Shown here: positions 25,401-35,436 of the stretch, in pieces
Numbering within the stretch: position 1 is the first letter of the stretch
Layout of the letters: the number at the start of each line of letters is the position of its first letter
DNA from: Mytilus edulis
Taxonomy: Eukaryota; Mollusca; Bivalvia; Mytilida; Mytilidae
Length of the DNA: 64,000 bases
Assembly (NCBI RefSeq): GCF_963676685.1
Contig: NC_092350.1
Location: 10,397,307 to 10,461,306 of the forward strand
Direction: 5' to 3'
The notes under the pieces: generated by a model
Database searches by the model: none
The model's input: only the letters and a program-made list of their open reading frames with translations
Told to the model about the DNA's origin: nothing
Made by a program: the position numbers and the translations under genes

Positions 25401-28400
25401 TTTCTGGAGACTGATTAAACATAGTCAATAACTACAAGTTGAGACACCTTTTGTCCAAGGGTTCGAAATACAGAGAGCCACAGCCAATCAGTTAGAAGCA
25501 GAACTTCAAACTACTAATGGATTCTGTTGAGGGTTATGCAAAAGACTGGGCAAAACGAGAAAAGGTTGAGGTTGACACTCTTTTGGAGTGGGTTAAATTA
25601 GTGATTCAGATAAGAGTAAGTAAGCTTAAAGGGTCAATGACCACCAAAGCTCCTTCCATCTTTAAAGACCCTCAGGTCATAAAGGAGTTGTCTTGCCTCC
25701 ATGACAAATATGTTGTCGTTCCAGCTGACAAAGCCTCAAACAAGATTGTTTTTGTTTGCAAGAAACACTACATTGACTGCCTGATTAAGGAACTGGGGAT
25801 ACATAACACACTTAGAAATCCTACATATACACTAAGTACGCTTACGAAGCAGGAGATCTTGGAAAACGACAAATCGTTCTAATCTCCTTTGGTGTAAATC
25901 CAAAGGATGAAGACCAGGATCTTCCATCCTTATATTGGATTCCTAAGCTTCACAAGCGTTCTTATAAGTAAAGGTATATTGCAGGTTCTTCCAAGTGTTC
26001 CACTAAACCCCTTTCTAAAGTCCTTACTGCCATACTCACTGCAGTCAAAAAAGGACTTCAGAAATATTCCGAAACGGCATATTCAAGAAGTGGTGTTAAT
26101 CAGATGTGGATACTGAAAAATTCAAAAGAGTTATTGGTGAATTAACAATCTCAATCATTAAAACATTGTATCAACTTTAAAACATTTGATTTTTCAACTC
26201 TTTATACCACTATCCCACATACCAAACTTAAAGCTCGAATGAAAGAACTCGTCAGCTTATGTTTCTTTAACAAAAAGGGCACTAGACGTTTTAAATATCT
26301 AGTTTTGGGCTGGAATTCAGCTTACTTTGTGAAAAATCATACAGAGTCAAGGAGAAAATATACCGACGAGGATATCACTGCCATGCTGGACTTTTAAATT
26401 GACAACATATTTGTTGAATTTGAAGGTTTGGTCTTCCAACAGACTATTGGAATCCTAATGGGTACCAATTGCGCTCCTCTACTTGCAGATTTGTTTTTAT
26501 ATTCCTATGAAGTAGAATTCATCCAAGGGCTTGTACAGAAAGGAGAAAAGAAATTAGCCCAATCTTTTAAATTCACCTTTCGGTATATTGATGATGTACT
26601 GTCTCTTAATAATAATAGATTCAGTGATCACTTACATTTAATATATCCAAGTGAACTTGAAATTAAAGATACTACCGACACAGATAAATCTGCCTTATAT
26701 ATAGACCTTTTTCTCGAAATGACTACAGATGGTAGGTTGAATACCAAAATTTATGACAAACGGGATTATTTTAATTTTCCTATAGTCTAATTTCCATTTC
26801 TGTGTAGCAACATCAGCGGCACCAGCATATGGAGTATATGTGTCTCAATTGATACGTTACTCTAGAGCTAGCTCAAAGTACGTTGATTTTGTTGAACGAG
26901 GAATACTACTTTCTCAAAAGTTGCTAAGACAAGGCTATGAATCAATCAAATTAAGGTCATCACTCAAGAAATTTTACGGTCGCCATCATGAGCTGATTGA
27001 CCATTATGACAAAAGTGTGTCAGAAATCATATCTGATATTCTTCCTCAGTCATAATAACCTTCCATCATTACCGAACTAAACAAAGAAATAACACGACGG
27101 GTGCCGTATACGGTGCAGGAAATGCTTACCCTCCCGGTTTTTAGTGGAGTTCGTGTTGTTTCTTATTTCTTATTTATAACTGTTTATATAAATGTCCTTT
27201 GGTTTTGTGAGTCTTTGTTAACTCCTTGGTTTTGATTGTTATTGTCATATAACATGTACAATAAAATTGAGAATTGAAATGGGGAATGTGTCAAAGAGAC
27301 AAGTATACTAGTTCAGCGATTATGGACGTCTGCAAAATTTCAATTACTTTGACATACTAGTGGTCCCCTTCGTTGTTTCTTCGAAAATTTGTAAATGGTC
27401 ATGGCCCGCATTTAAGAGAGCAATAATATCGAAAATAAATATGGACCATATACGAACACAAACATCCACCCTTTACATTTCAGACTCACTTAATTACAAG
27501 TTAAATAAAAGCCCTTTGGATATACTACAAATTTGAGCATCTTTTCATAATTTTTATCGCGGTACAATATCCCATTTAAAAGATAGTAGATTCATTAAGG
27601 GTTTTCATGCGTGGGAACTGGACTGTTGTTATGTAGAGTCAGGTCACAAACATATTATCATTTAAAAACAATATGATTGTATATTTGATTGCGTATTACT
27701 TGTAATTCTTAATGATACATCATACGCAGAAAAAATGTTGTCTTGGAAATAGCTGCATCTATATTCTCCTTCATCGTATTCTGAAATGTTCCTTATTTTC
27801 AACTGATATTTTCCTCCGCTTTTGTTTATAATGATCTTGAAACGGTCCTTGTTTTCAATGTCTGGATTTATTGATGTTCCATCTGTATATACTGTAAAAT
27901 TTCTGCTGTGATTACCATATAACATTCGTGACCAACGTATTCCGTTTACTGTCTTATTAGAACAGTTTAAGATCACTTCAGCTCCTTTGGTTACATATAT
28001 TTTGTCTTTTTGAGGAACAGCAATACTTTTACCTTTATCATAAAAATCTATACAATGTTAAAATACTTAATATTTCTAATTTATTCGAAAATATGAGTGA
28101 TTGTTTCAAAATTTGTTTAGTAATATAATAATCTATGAAGCAAGTATGTTTTTTTTTCTAATTTTCGGACAATTCTTTTTCAAGATTATAGTCTTTTATA
28201 AGTGTCTTTTATCTTATGGGTGCTATGAAATTAAAACTGTATTTCTTTTTGATTTGATATTCTCTCTATATGTTGATGAATATGAATAGTATACATGGTA
28301 ATGCACGAGTTATGTAAAACATCTAAATAAGGCTATCTGAAAATAGCGTCAAATATGCCCGACATTGTTGTTAAATTCAACAAACTACCACTATGCACAA

Positions 28401-29041
28401 AATATCAAGAATAATTTTCATGAAAAAAGTTAAACCAAGCTTTGTTGTACTGAAGAGTAATTGTGAAACAATACTTTAAAAATTGTAACAAAATACTACT
28501 ATCAACTAAAGAGAAATTATCAATTGAAAACCCCTGCACTCCTGTTAACTAAAAAAGTTCATTTAGTCTCTGTTTGTTAGTTTTCTAATTTTCAATCATA
28601 TAGCAATTCGTTTATTTGATAACACCACTAACACAGGATATTTCTACTTACATGACACTTTTCCTATTTTTAGAATTTAATTGATTCCAAGGTAAGTTAA
28701 TAATTAACTTAATGCCAGCAGCTTATGTAATCCAGCTACTTATTTTCAGTATATGAAATATATCTGTATTTATTTTTAAGTACATTTCATCGCAGTAATC
28801 ATAATAAATGTAATAACATTGTGCTTTTCATTCATGCGTGTTACCTTGGCATTGTCATCAAGTAATGCTTAGTTTGATTATTAGTTCAATCAGAATGTAC
28901 ATTAGACATGTTAAATTTAACCTTGATCTTATTTTTACAGTTTTCTTATTTTATTGACATTTTGCATATATATTTCATATTATTTTGATACTTACAACAA
29001 AAGCATCCAAAGACAAGTAAAAACGTCACTTCTAGTGGCAT
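13230..29041 (-). CDS. Gene A: five-Ig plus FN3 transmembrane receptor with ITIM/ITSM-like tail (13 exons, 810 aa)
   Basis: Spliced model, 5' to 3' on the minus strand: 29041-28996, 28047-27700, 23957-23679, 23133-22861, 21474-21181, 20516-20193, 19515-19225, 18746-18654, 17512-17485, 16050-16013, 15131-14991, 14537-14479, 13448-13230. All twelve introns are GT-AG, phases agree at every junction, and the sum is 2433 nt, exactly 811 codons with stop. Order: signal peptide (1-15), V-type Ig (16-131), four more Ig-like domains (132-521), fibronectin type III (522-618), transmembrane helix (about 626-646), cytoplasmic tail (647-810). The tail has an ITIM-like LNYSEI (Tyr745), an ITSM-like TVYADV (Tyr769), a YEN site (Tyr716) and an acidic, Ser-rich end. 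Known for such families: phosphorylated ITIM/ITSM recruits SH2 phosphatases or adaptors. Inference: a surface adhesion or inhibitory immune receptor. It could instead be a neural-type adhesion protein. Exon structure is well supported; function is not proven. Confidence 0.85.
14479..14537 (-). CDS. Gene A exon 12: small cytoplasmic exon
   Basis: 59 nt, acceptor TTTCTCCACACAG|TG, donor AAG|GTATGA, phase 1 in and phase 0 out. It encodes TGKKCKFLNKAEHNDISIK. It is needed because exon 13 begins in phase 0 while exon 11 ends in phase 1; this is the only candidate seen in the intron that fits. Confidence 0.75.
14991..15131 (-). CDS. Gene A exon 11: Gly- and Tyr-rich cytoplasmic segment
   Basis: 141 nt, phase 1/1, acceptor CAATCACAAG|AG, donor G|GTAATG. 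It encodes a run of five Gly, then GYSTID, PPYGAVVSYS and an acidic DSDEEDDYEN. Tyr716 in YEN fits the YxN Grb2-type SH2 preference (known motif; binding here is inferred). Confidence 0.75.
16013..16050 (-). CDS. Gene A exon 10: 38-nt cytoplasmic microexon
   Basis: Acceptor TTTCTTTTCTAG|A, donor C|GTAAGT, phase 2 in and phase 1 out, which restores the frame set by exon 9. It encodes EDEDEVIHPLGNQ, acidic after the basic stretch of exon 9. Confidence 0.75.
17485..17512 (-). CDS. Gene A exon 9: 28-nt juxtamembrane microexon
   Basis: Acceptor TTTTGCAG|GG, donor GA|GTAAGT, phase 1 in and phase 2 out. It encodes WKAKRNLNH, a basic juxtamembrane stretch. It was found only because both splice sites are strong and the odd phase change is matched by exon 10. 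Confidence 0.75.
17705..17790 (+). repeat. ACGGCCTTCAACAATGAGC-family left-end fragment in intron 8 of gene A
   Basis: AATGTGGTATGATTCCAATG and CTCTCCACAAGAGATCAAGT; about 85 bp only. A second short fragment with CAATTAGGCATTTCTCCACC lies at 58735-58830 in the last intron of gene C. Confidence 0.55.
18654..18746 (-). CDS. Gene A exon 8: transmembrane helix
   Basis: 93 nt, phase 1/1, acceptor TGTTTTGCAG|AC, donor T|GTAAGT. It encodes a linker and a hydrophobic helix (about residues 626-646, AYVSAILCAVCILTIFTVAV) ending in a His-Lys-Lys stop-transfer cluster. There are no charged residues in the helix, so pairing with a charged adaptor such as DAP12 is not suggested. Confidence 0.88.
19128..19175 (-). 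repeat. Truncated hammerhead-repeat fragment in intron 7 of gene A
   Basis: The flank TTATAACTTTTTTATTCGAGCG is followed by TCTCTGATAAATTTG (CTGATAA for CTGATGA). The 3' half with GAAAC and the cleavage site is missing. Confidence 0.4.
19225..19515 (-). CDS. Gene A exon 7: fibronectin type III domain
   Basis: 291 nt, phase 1/1, acceptor GTTGAAAG|GT, donor G|GTATGA. FN3 signature: LPLSPYNVT at the A strand, IFVRWNRNFNGG (core Trp), FYIELFTKD, and MTPGTSYYVRMFSKNKLGHSN (Tyr/Leu corner and G-strand loop). This is the membrane-proximal domain. Confidence 0.88.
20193..20516 (-). CDS. Gene A exon 6: fifth Ig-like domain lacking the disulfide
   Basis: 324 nt, phase 1/1, acceptor TTTCTCTTTTAG|GA, donor A|GTAAGC. 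The I-set outline is clear (GPPIFGNK at the start, GEDFGNYTATAVSRFGN at the F strand), but there is no Cys anywhere in the exon. The usual second Cys is Ala in NYTATAVS, and no Cys appears in the B-strand region near TTILNFEV. Confidence 0.82.
20800..20965 (-). repeat. Penelope-like 3' tail repeat fragment in intron 5 of gene A
   Basis: ACACCAGAGGGACAGTCAAA and AAACTGACAACGCCATTGC are diagnostic. A second short partial copy (GGCGAAAGATAACAAAGG) follows at 20931. Confidence 0.6.
21181..21474 (-). CDS. Gene A exon 5: fourth Ig domain
   Basis: 294 nt, phase 1/1, acceptor TTTTTATTTTAG|AT, donor G|GTATGC. It has KLDCIPKG (first Cys), FEPWEH in the Trp region and LQDTGIYICSVSNG (second Cys). An additional Cys lies near the domain end. 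Confidence 0.85.
22240..22395 (+). repeat. Interspersed repeat, GGTCGGRTTGTTGTCTCTTTGACA family
   Basis: CATTTGTGGCCTTCGGTTG, GTCGGATTGTTGTCTCTTTG, TTTCCATTCTCAATTTCATA. Other copies: 27262-27305 (minus), 30545-30590 (minus), 34285-34355 (plus), 40148-40260 (minus). Confidence 0.6.
22861..23133 (-). CDS. Gene A exon 4: third Ig domain (I-set)
   Basis: 273 nt, phase 1/1, acceptor CTGTTTTAG|AT, donor T|GTAAGT. A classic I-set pattern: LTCNFSC, ISWYHPS, then THTGTFTCKVINEVGTG. An extra Cys lies four residues after the first one. Confidence 0.88.
23480..23645 (-). repeat. Hammerhead-bearing interspersed repeat (retrozyme-like)
   Basis: The ribozyme is preceded on the minus strand by a segment with GGATCCTCAATGCTCTTCAA, TTGGCTTTATAACTATTTTG and GAGCGTCA. 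A related flank (TTATAACTTTTTTATTCGAG) occurs at 19150-19175, showing it is a dispersed family. A retrozyme or a solo Penelope-like terminal repeat are both possible. Confidence 0.55.
23485..23530 (-). ncRNA. Type I hammerhead ribozyme motif, intact core, in intron 3 of gene A (sense)
   Basis: On the minus strand: helix I strand CGTCA (23526-23522), core CTGATGA (23521-23515), helix II GTC/GAC around a 7-nt loop, core GAAA (23501-23498), a two-base-pair helix III with loop GCGC, then GTC with the predicted cleavage after C at 23490, and helix I strand TGGCG (23489-23485). All core bases are present and helix I pairs with one G-U. The very short helix III closed by GCGC is the form known from Penelope-like elements and animal retrozymes. 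It lies in gene A intron 3 on the transcribed strand. Confidence 0.85.
23679..23957 (-). CDS. Gene A exon 3: second Ig domain
   Basis: 279 nt, phase 1/1, acceptor ACTTTACAG|AA, donor T|GTATGT. It carries ISCLVDSG (first Cys) and INFTCKAINR (second Cys), with a GDPPE turn. This is a C2/I-type Ig fold. The hammerhead motif in the following intron lies about 150 nt beyond this donor. Confidence 0.85.
25440..27250 (+). mobile_element. Broken Penelope-like reverse transcriptase element in intron 2 of gene A (antisense)
   Basis: Fragments of one RT gene read in order: 25517-25882 (HDKYVVVPADKASNKIVFV), 25907-26116 (frame-shifted), 26428-26790 (GTNCAPLLADLFLYSYE; FRYIDDVLSLNNN, the catalytic YxDD; DKRDYFNFPIV) and 26840-27055 (SQLIRYSRASSKYVDFVERG; KFYGRHHELIDHY). 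Frameshifts and stops separate them, so it is dead. Assignment to Penelope-like elements is by resemblance; I see no GIY-YIG domain. It lies between exons 2 and 3 of gene A on the opposite strand. Confidence 0.7.
27700..28047 (-). CDS. Gene A exon 2: V-set Ig domain
   Basis: 348 nt, phase 1 at both ends. It shows the V-set pattern: LNCS (first Cys), IRWSRM (core Trp) and DEGEYRC (Asp-x-Gly/Glu-x-Tyr-x-Cys), with several N-glycosylation sequons. The acceptor TATAG|AT is preferred over a second AG 15 nt downstream; both keep the frame, so the N-terminus of the domain is uncertain by five residues. Confidence 0.85.
28996..29041 (-). CDS. Gene A exon 1: signal peptide
   Basis: ATG at 29041-29039 starts MPLEVTFLLVFGCFC, a short hydrophobic leader, and runs into donor T|GTAAGT in phase 1. 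The phase matches exon 2 and joins to give Tyr16. It was chosen because it is the only nearby upstream ATG giving a leader and the right phase. An AG directly precedes the ATG, so a further 5' non-coding exon is possible. Confidence 0.7.
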
Positions 29042-29088
29042 CTAAAGTATAAAATATAAATAACATATGTTCGATATTTTGAACCTTT

Positions 29089-29690
29089 GTGCACGTTTTA
29101 TTCCAATATGTTGCACTTAAAAGATATTTGATTCCGGAACCTAACAGTAAAGATGAAGAGGCAGTACTTTCAAAAATACTATCTCGTTACATAATTGTTT
29201 TTAGGTTTAGGGAAAAAAAATCCATTGTGAACTTTTCACTTCTATATTCCAAAATTCAAGCTGGGCCAGCATGCAGTTTATATATCTCCCAGGTGATACG
29301 ATATACCAGGGCTGTTATGTCCTATCATGATTTCCTTAATAACGGGTTGCTGGTCACAAAGAAGCTGTTAAACTAAGAATTACTAGTGGTGAAGTTGAAA
29401 CCGTCCCTTTCGGACACCATAACGAGTTGGTTGATCGTTATGAATTATCAGTTTCACAGATGATAAAACAGATATGTTTCAATTGTCATCATTACAATCC
29501 CGTCCCCTTCTTCCCGAATGTGACTTTATATCCAGGTTTGTACTGACATGAGAAACACGACGGGTACCATATGTAGATCTGCATATCCTTCAAGGAAACC
29601 TGAAATCACCCATATTTTAGACATGCTGTTGTCAGTTATTTTCAACTTTCGAGTTTGAATGCCCCTTTGGTATCTTTCAGCTTTCTGCAT
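29089..29690 (+). mobile_element. 3' fragment of a Penelope-like RT element
   Basis: The frame 29089-29376 carries EPNSKDEEAVLSKILSRYI, then SLYISQVIRYTRAVMSYHDF, the same C-terminal segment as 26843-26900. After a frame change it goes on through GHHNELVDRYE, then the non-coding tail (CACGACGGGTACCATATG). It starts about 50 bp upstream of the gene A start codon, in divergent orientation, so gene A's promoter must lie in or near it. Confidence 0.65.
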
Positions 29691-32600
29691 TTAAAAGCGT
29701 TCATTTTTATGTTCATAACTTCAGGAATAAATGAACGAATTAAGATAATTATACGAAATGACATGCTGTGTCCAGTAAACAGGACGACCATACAAAATCT
29801 TAACTACAAATAATTGCACAATTTGTGATGATATAAAAGCGCATTATACTTACTGTCGTTGGTTATGAGTGTAGGGAATGCCTTTATTCATAACATTGTT
29901 CTTTTTTCTGTCTATTAATTATTTCCTTTCTCCTCCAAACTTCCTGTGTTTGTATAGATTAAGGAAGTTTATGCCAATCAAACTCGTCGAAACAATGCTA
30001 TGACTGATGTACTTTGGAAAAATATTAAAGGAAATTGATCATTAATGCAGGAGTTGGAGTGTTGAATTTACAAAAACAATCAGATAATAGTACGACAATA
30101 TGTGAAGTGCAAAAATATGAAATCAAGTGTGTCAATTTGGTGATATCCGATTCATCAAATATTCCCAATTTGAGGAAGATAAAATGTTCGGATACCATTT
30201 ACTGATAGTTTAACCTCAATCATCCTTCTTGGACAATATGATAACAACTAATAATTTGGCTTTCGCAATCCTCACTTTACTTAAAAATTGTTTTAATGAG
30301 ATATTGCTGGAGAGTCGAGACAAAACGCACTAGAAGAATATATAAGAAAATGATATTAATATATAAAAGTTTAAATATATTGCATTGTATTCTTCGTGTC
30401 AGTTATAATCTCGTTAAAGGTTCTCTTTCTTTTGTGTGTTTATTGTTTTCAAATTTAAATAATTACTGTAGTCAATTTATAAAGAAACATTAGTTATATT
30501 TATCATTGGACGAATATCCTTGAGACGAATTGACATATGTATAATATTGAGAATCTAAATGAGGACTATGTCAAAAGAAACTAACCCGACTACATATACA
30601 TATTACGAAACGTAACATTGGTTTCCTTGGTCACCAAGATTGCAAACAAAATCAACCTATCATCGATTATAGAGACGCACAATTCAATTTATGTCAAAAT
30701 AAACAGATTTTATAATGTTTTTCTTATGACGTTCTATTGCACCACTGCTCCAGGTAAGGGAAGGATTGGCTTCTTTGAAAATATTAAACCCACCACATTC
30801 GATGTGTACCAATCCCAAGTAAGATGCATGTAGTTTTGTAGTTATCGTTTGTTTATATTCATGCCTCACATGTAGCACCCGTCGTGCTGCAATTTTAGTA
30901 CACATCCCGTCGGTAATTTCAGCTTCATCATTTGATATTCAAGGTTTGAAAGCTTTCTTGTTAGAGGTTTAGCTAGTTATAAAACCAGGTATAACCCACT
31001 ATGTTCTACATAAGGAAATGCCTGTACCACGTCAGGAATATGATTTTTTTAAAATAAAATGAATTGATTTATGACTAGTTATTACTAGATTTATTTCAGT
31101 TGACTGGGCGGGGTTTAAGAAGTTCGCTTATTTAAGACCAGTCCATCAATATACAGGAGTATTGGGGAAAAACTCAGTGAAGTGTCCAGTTATTCGTCCC
31201 ATATCATACACATTTGTATATGCGTTTGATGACACTGACATGTGATTATAATTCAATAGTTATCATAACGAAAATTACCCTTATCACACACACCTTCAAA
31301 TAGACTGTTCTTATGCAAACTAAATCACAAGCTCCGCCCGATCAGTTGAAATAACATTGGTAATAACACCAGTATACTACTGTTGCCTTTATATAGCATT
31401 TCTTTGTACTAGTATTGCTGAATATTGACATTTGTAAAGACACAGCTAGTTACGTTCAGCTACTTGCAAAGTATTTAAACATTGTAACTTCATCACTTAC
31501 ATAAAAATGTGGTATGATTGTCAATGCGATATGAAAAGGGTTCAGAATACATGTAGTGATTTTGTTGTTGTAAAAGACCGTCTGATTATCATATTATCAA
31601 CTCTTGTAATTGCGATAATCGAAACTCTTATCGTCCATTTTTATATCTCCTTCAGTAATTTAGATCTCTATGTGTTCATGGAGTTATGACCTTACATTTC
31701 AATGGCTTTCAAATGTTTTAATTTGAAAAAAGTAAGATTTTTAAATGTACATTATATAGAGACCAAGGTAGTTTATCGTGTAGATATTATAAATTTAAAC
31801 ATTTTTTGCGATCGGCTTTAATGCATATATTTACCTTATGTAAGGTACATTTGAGTACACTTAAATACATGCAATTTATTTTATTAGTTATTTGCTAGTG
31901 AAAGATTTCAAAAGAAATATAAACTAAACATTAAGATGAATTCGTTTCAACTAGTATTACGGAAGTCGGTTTTGGGGTCATAGACAAGCATAAACAAAAT
32001 ATTAATAAATAGATTTCACCTTGATAAAGTTATTGGATAAAACGGAGATATATATTGTTGTGGTAAGAGAGTTTCTTTCTGTATGCCTTCTTATAGCAGA
32101 TTAATTCTTATTTAACAACAGAACTATTGTATATAATTTCGATAAGTGTGTGAATTGTGCGTAAATACGTAAACTGCATTGGTTTAAGTAATATAAAAGT
32201 TATTTAAAAATATTTGCATACTTAAATTGGCATTTAATTATCTTCCGGGTTTCATTTAATATCAACAAAGTGTTATCTATATACAAAATAACTGACAATA
32301 TTTATTTAGGTTGACGCTTCCGTCCTAAAAAGGTCAAATTTACTTTATTTGGAACAAATATGGGCAGATCAGTCATGTTTTAACTTTATTATCTAACCCT
32401 TTCGTATGCGTGCGTTAAACCCATTAAAATATGTATCTTTAAAATAATAGCTATTTCAAAAAAATAAAATGTATGATGAGTAAGTTTTTTTCAGATATCT
32501 GATGTAAGTGCTATTTCAATATTGTTAATATAATCTATTTTATGAAAATTTGTGAAACAGTAAAACAACTGACAAATTTTTTTTTTACCTGTTGTTTTAT

Positions 32601-35025
32601 TGATGAAAGAAAAACAACATGAACTCAATTAAATAACTAGTTGCACGTGCATATTAAAGGAAATGCAAAACCCCTTCTTTAATAACAATTTTGTAAATAG
32701 GACATTATAATTATATAAAGGTTAAATTATTCAGATAAGGAACTTCTGTCTAGTTGATTTATGACTAATTAAATAAAAAGACATGGTTTGTGCATACATG
32801 AATAGAAAATCAATAAGTAAATGTGTTTGAATTGAACTTTGAGTTTAGAAGGAGGGTAAAGTTTGTAAGTCTGGTTCGATTTTGTGTTATGTCTTACGTT
32901 TTGTGGTTTGGAATCATTCTCATTTCTTAAAGGGATCTTAAAGTTAAGATAATTAATCAGCTTGTTCATTAATAAGATTTATATTTTAAAGCAACTATAT
33001 GCACATTTATTTGTTGTTCACAGTTGTGATCTGTGACCAAGATGAGTTCATGTAATGTCCGTTTCTGATTATTTATAGCGGTATACTACTGTACGTCGTC
33101 TTTCGTTACACATTGCAAATTCTTTACTCAAATACTGAAAAAAAACTATTCTAATTAATTCGCTGTTATTTATTGCAATAAAGGGCGTTTAAATGCAGAA
33201 TTGTATAATACATATAAGTATGTATCTTACTTCCTATACATTTTTAGGAATATCATTAGTTAAAAGCAAATGCGCGAAGACCGTTTATATTTCATTTCGG
33301 GTGAGTAACCTGGGTTTATTTCAATACACGGATAGAAGACGTGTGACTCCCCCGTGTAAAAACACATGGTGTTGCGGAAGAATCTGACAGGTTTCAACAG
33401 ACGAAGAAATTGATGATAAACGATTGAAACGTAATAAAACACATTTAAAGCTAAGAAGTTGTTATTGTTGGTATTTATTTTGTATATACCGATAGAAGTA
33501 GGTACTAAATACTAGCATTGAAGACTTGGTCACTTTGATTAGCCACAATTCTAAATACCACATGTCGGTAAGATACATTCGTTACACAGTGGGGTATTGA
33601 ACTCAGCCAATATGGAAATTACTGACCCAATATATATCGTACTACGTCGCTAGTACAATATGTAAACGATATTTTAAAATAGCACGTATACATCAGATAA
33701 TAAAATTCAATAAAATTTTGTTCACTAAAACTGTTGTTCATTTTGAAAAATGGTAGGCTCCAAATTCATGCGATGTTAATAGTAGTGAACAAAACAATGT
33801 ACAAATACAATTAAGAAGGATAAAAAATTGGTTATCTGCTATAATTACACCTTATGTAAGAATCCTGGGTTTTTATTGGTTGGTAGCCAGTGTATTTTTA
33901 ACCAATTTGTTCATTTTTAACGCCGCCGGGGTATATGCAAAAAGGATATGCCTTTTTTATTTTTTCTGTCGTGGTATTTGCAAAAGAAACTCTATCCGAC
34001 TGGACGCTTGTAATGTCACAATCATCAATGCGTTTTTTTAAGTTAACATTCGGTGTAATTAAACAGATATAGCATGTTCTTGAGGGGTATTTGCCTTACG
34101 GCTCGTGAAATTTAAAATTCTCTCGACTGGTATTTTTTCGCAAATACCCCTCCTTAACATGATATATCTGTTAGAAGACATCCAGAAATAATCAGTATTT
34201 TAATATCTACTAGAAGAAATTGTTGTATCCATGATTTTTACTATGTGTATTGTATTAGATGATGACTTAAAACCTGTTGGTGACCCTCTGCTGTTGTTTT
34301 TTATTTGGTCGGGTTGTTGTCTCTTTTACACATTTCCCATTTCCATTCTCAATTTTATTAAAATTAACAATGATTACAATATTGTTATTTACTTCATTGA
34401 AAATGATTTTTTTTTATCGTTACCAAATTTGCGGTACCCTATTTGAAATTACATTTTTATAATGCATGGTACGATAACACAGATGATATTATACAAGTCT
34501 TTGGCATCATCAACAAAAAAGAAAGTTAATTCGTATTACTAACATGTACTTTAATCAGGTATGTTTTACACAGTTTACTTTAGTTTATTTGCAAACATTT
34601 TGAAATCTGAACTATTCATGGGAAAAACATTTCTATGGCCCGCTACAAAGTGGTTGTAGTCATATAGTGCTTCCTTTATCTGTCATTCCGTCATTCCATC
34701 ATGACTTCATTCTGTCATTCTATCACCCCACAACGAACATTTATACGGACTTTATTCTAAAAGCCTTGCCATATTGAGCTGATTGTTTGTATGAGAATCC
34801 ACTATGATGAGTAATAAATCAAGTTTTTGTTTAGTTCCACCTCAGTAATTATTCCAGTATTACTTTGGTCTTTGTAAATTACATGAAAAGAACAGTTATA
34901 TGGGTTTTCTACTCCTAAAAACGGATTAAAGCTCTTCTTGCGAGTGGGACAATTCGTGTCGTTCCGACACATGTAGTTTTATTTAATTGTTTTTAGTAAA
35001 ATGCAACTTTTTAAAATTGTTTATA
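29691..35025. other. Spacer between gene A and gene B
   Basis: No supported gene. Holds repeat fragments at 30545-30590, 30960-31050 and 34285-34355, and the hairpin element at 34060-34173. A GC-richer stretch near 33890-33960 (AACGCCGCCGGGG, GGATATGCC) looks repeat-derived. Short ORFs here show no domains. Confidence 0.45.
34060..34173. mobile_element. Hairpin MITE-like element
   Basis: AACAGATATAGCATGTT ... GAGGGGTATTTGC on the left pairs with GCAAATACCCCTC ... AACATGATATATCTGTT on the right. About 55 bp lies between the arms. Confidence 0.7.
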
Positions 35026-35145
35026 AAAAAAGAAGATTTAGTATGATTGCCAATGATCAACTTTCCACAAGAGACCAAAATGACACAGACATTGACTATA
35101 GGTCACCGTACGGCCTTCAACAATGAGCAAAGCCCATACCGAGTT
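35026..35145 (+). repeat. ACGGCCTTCAACAATGAGC-family left fragment
   Basis: Contains AGTATGATTGCCAATGATC and CACCGTACGGCCTTCAACAA; stops at CCCATACCGAGTTGAG, just upstream of gene B. Confidence 0.65.
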
Positions 35146-35268
35146 GAGTAGAAAAAAATATCTATACTTTGGCATCAACAGAAATTTCTTGATTTTCAGT
35201 AAATTGAAATAATTTTTTTTCTTCAAAGCATTGATACAATTTGTTACTTTGAGTCAGAGTTGTTACAG

Positions 35269-35276
35269 TATAAAGG
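35269..35276 (+). promoter_or_regulatory. Possible TATA box of gene B
   Basis: TATAAAGG lies about 110 nt before the gene B ATG, a plausible spacing for a TATA box plus a short 5' UTR. No initiator motif was confirmed. Confidence 0.25.
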
Positions 35277-35381
35277 CAAATGATTAAAAGTGTGTTACCA
35301 TCACCATTTAAAAGTTGATTTTGTATATTTTTATTCGTAACAGTCAATCAAGAATGAAGAAGCAATTGTTGTCAAAGCAAC

Positions 35382-35436
35382 ATGCATTTGACTATTCCAG
35401 TTTTGGTATTTTTGGTTGATCTGTCATTTGCAAAAG
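35382..35436 (+). CDS. Gene B exon 1: signal peptide
   Basis: ATG followed by a hydrophobic leader and donor AAAAG|GTAAAA in phase 1, matching exon 2. Gene C exon 1 ends the same way (SSKG against FAKG across the junction). Confidence 0.7.
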
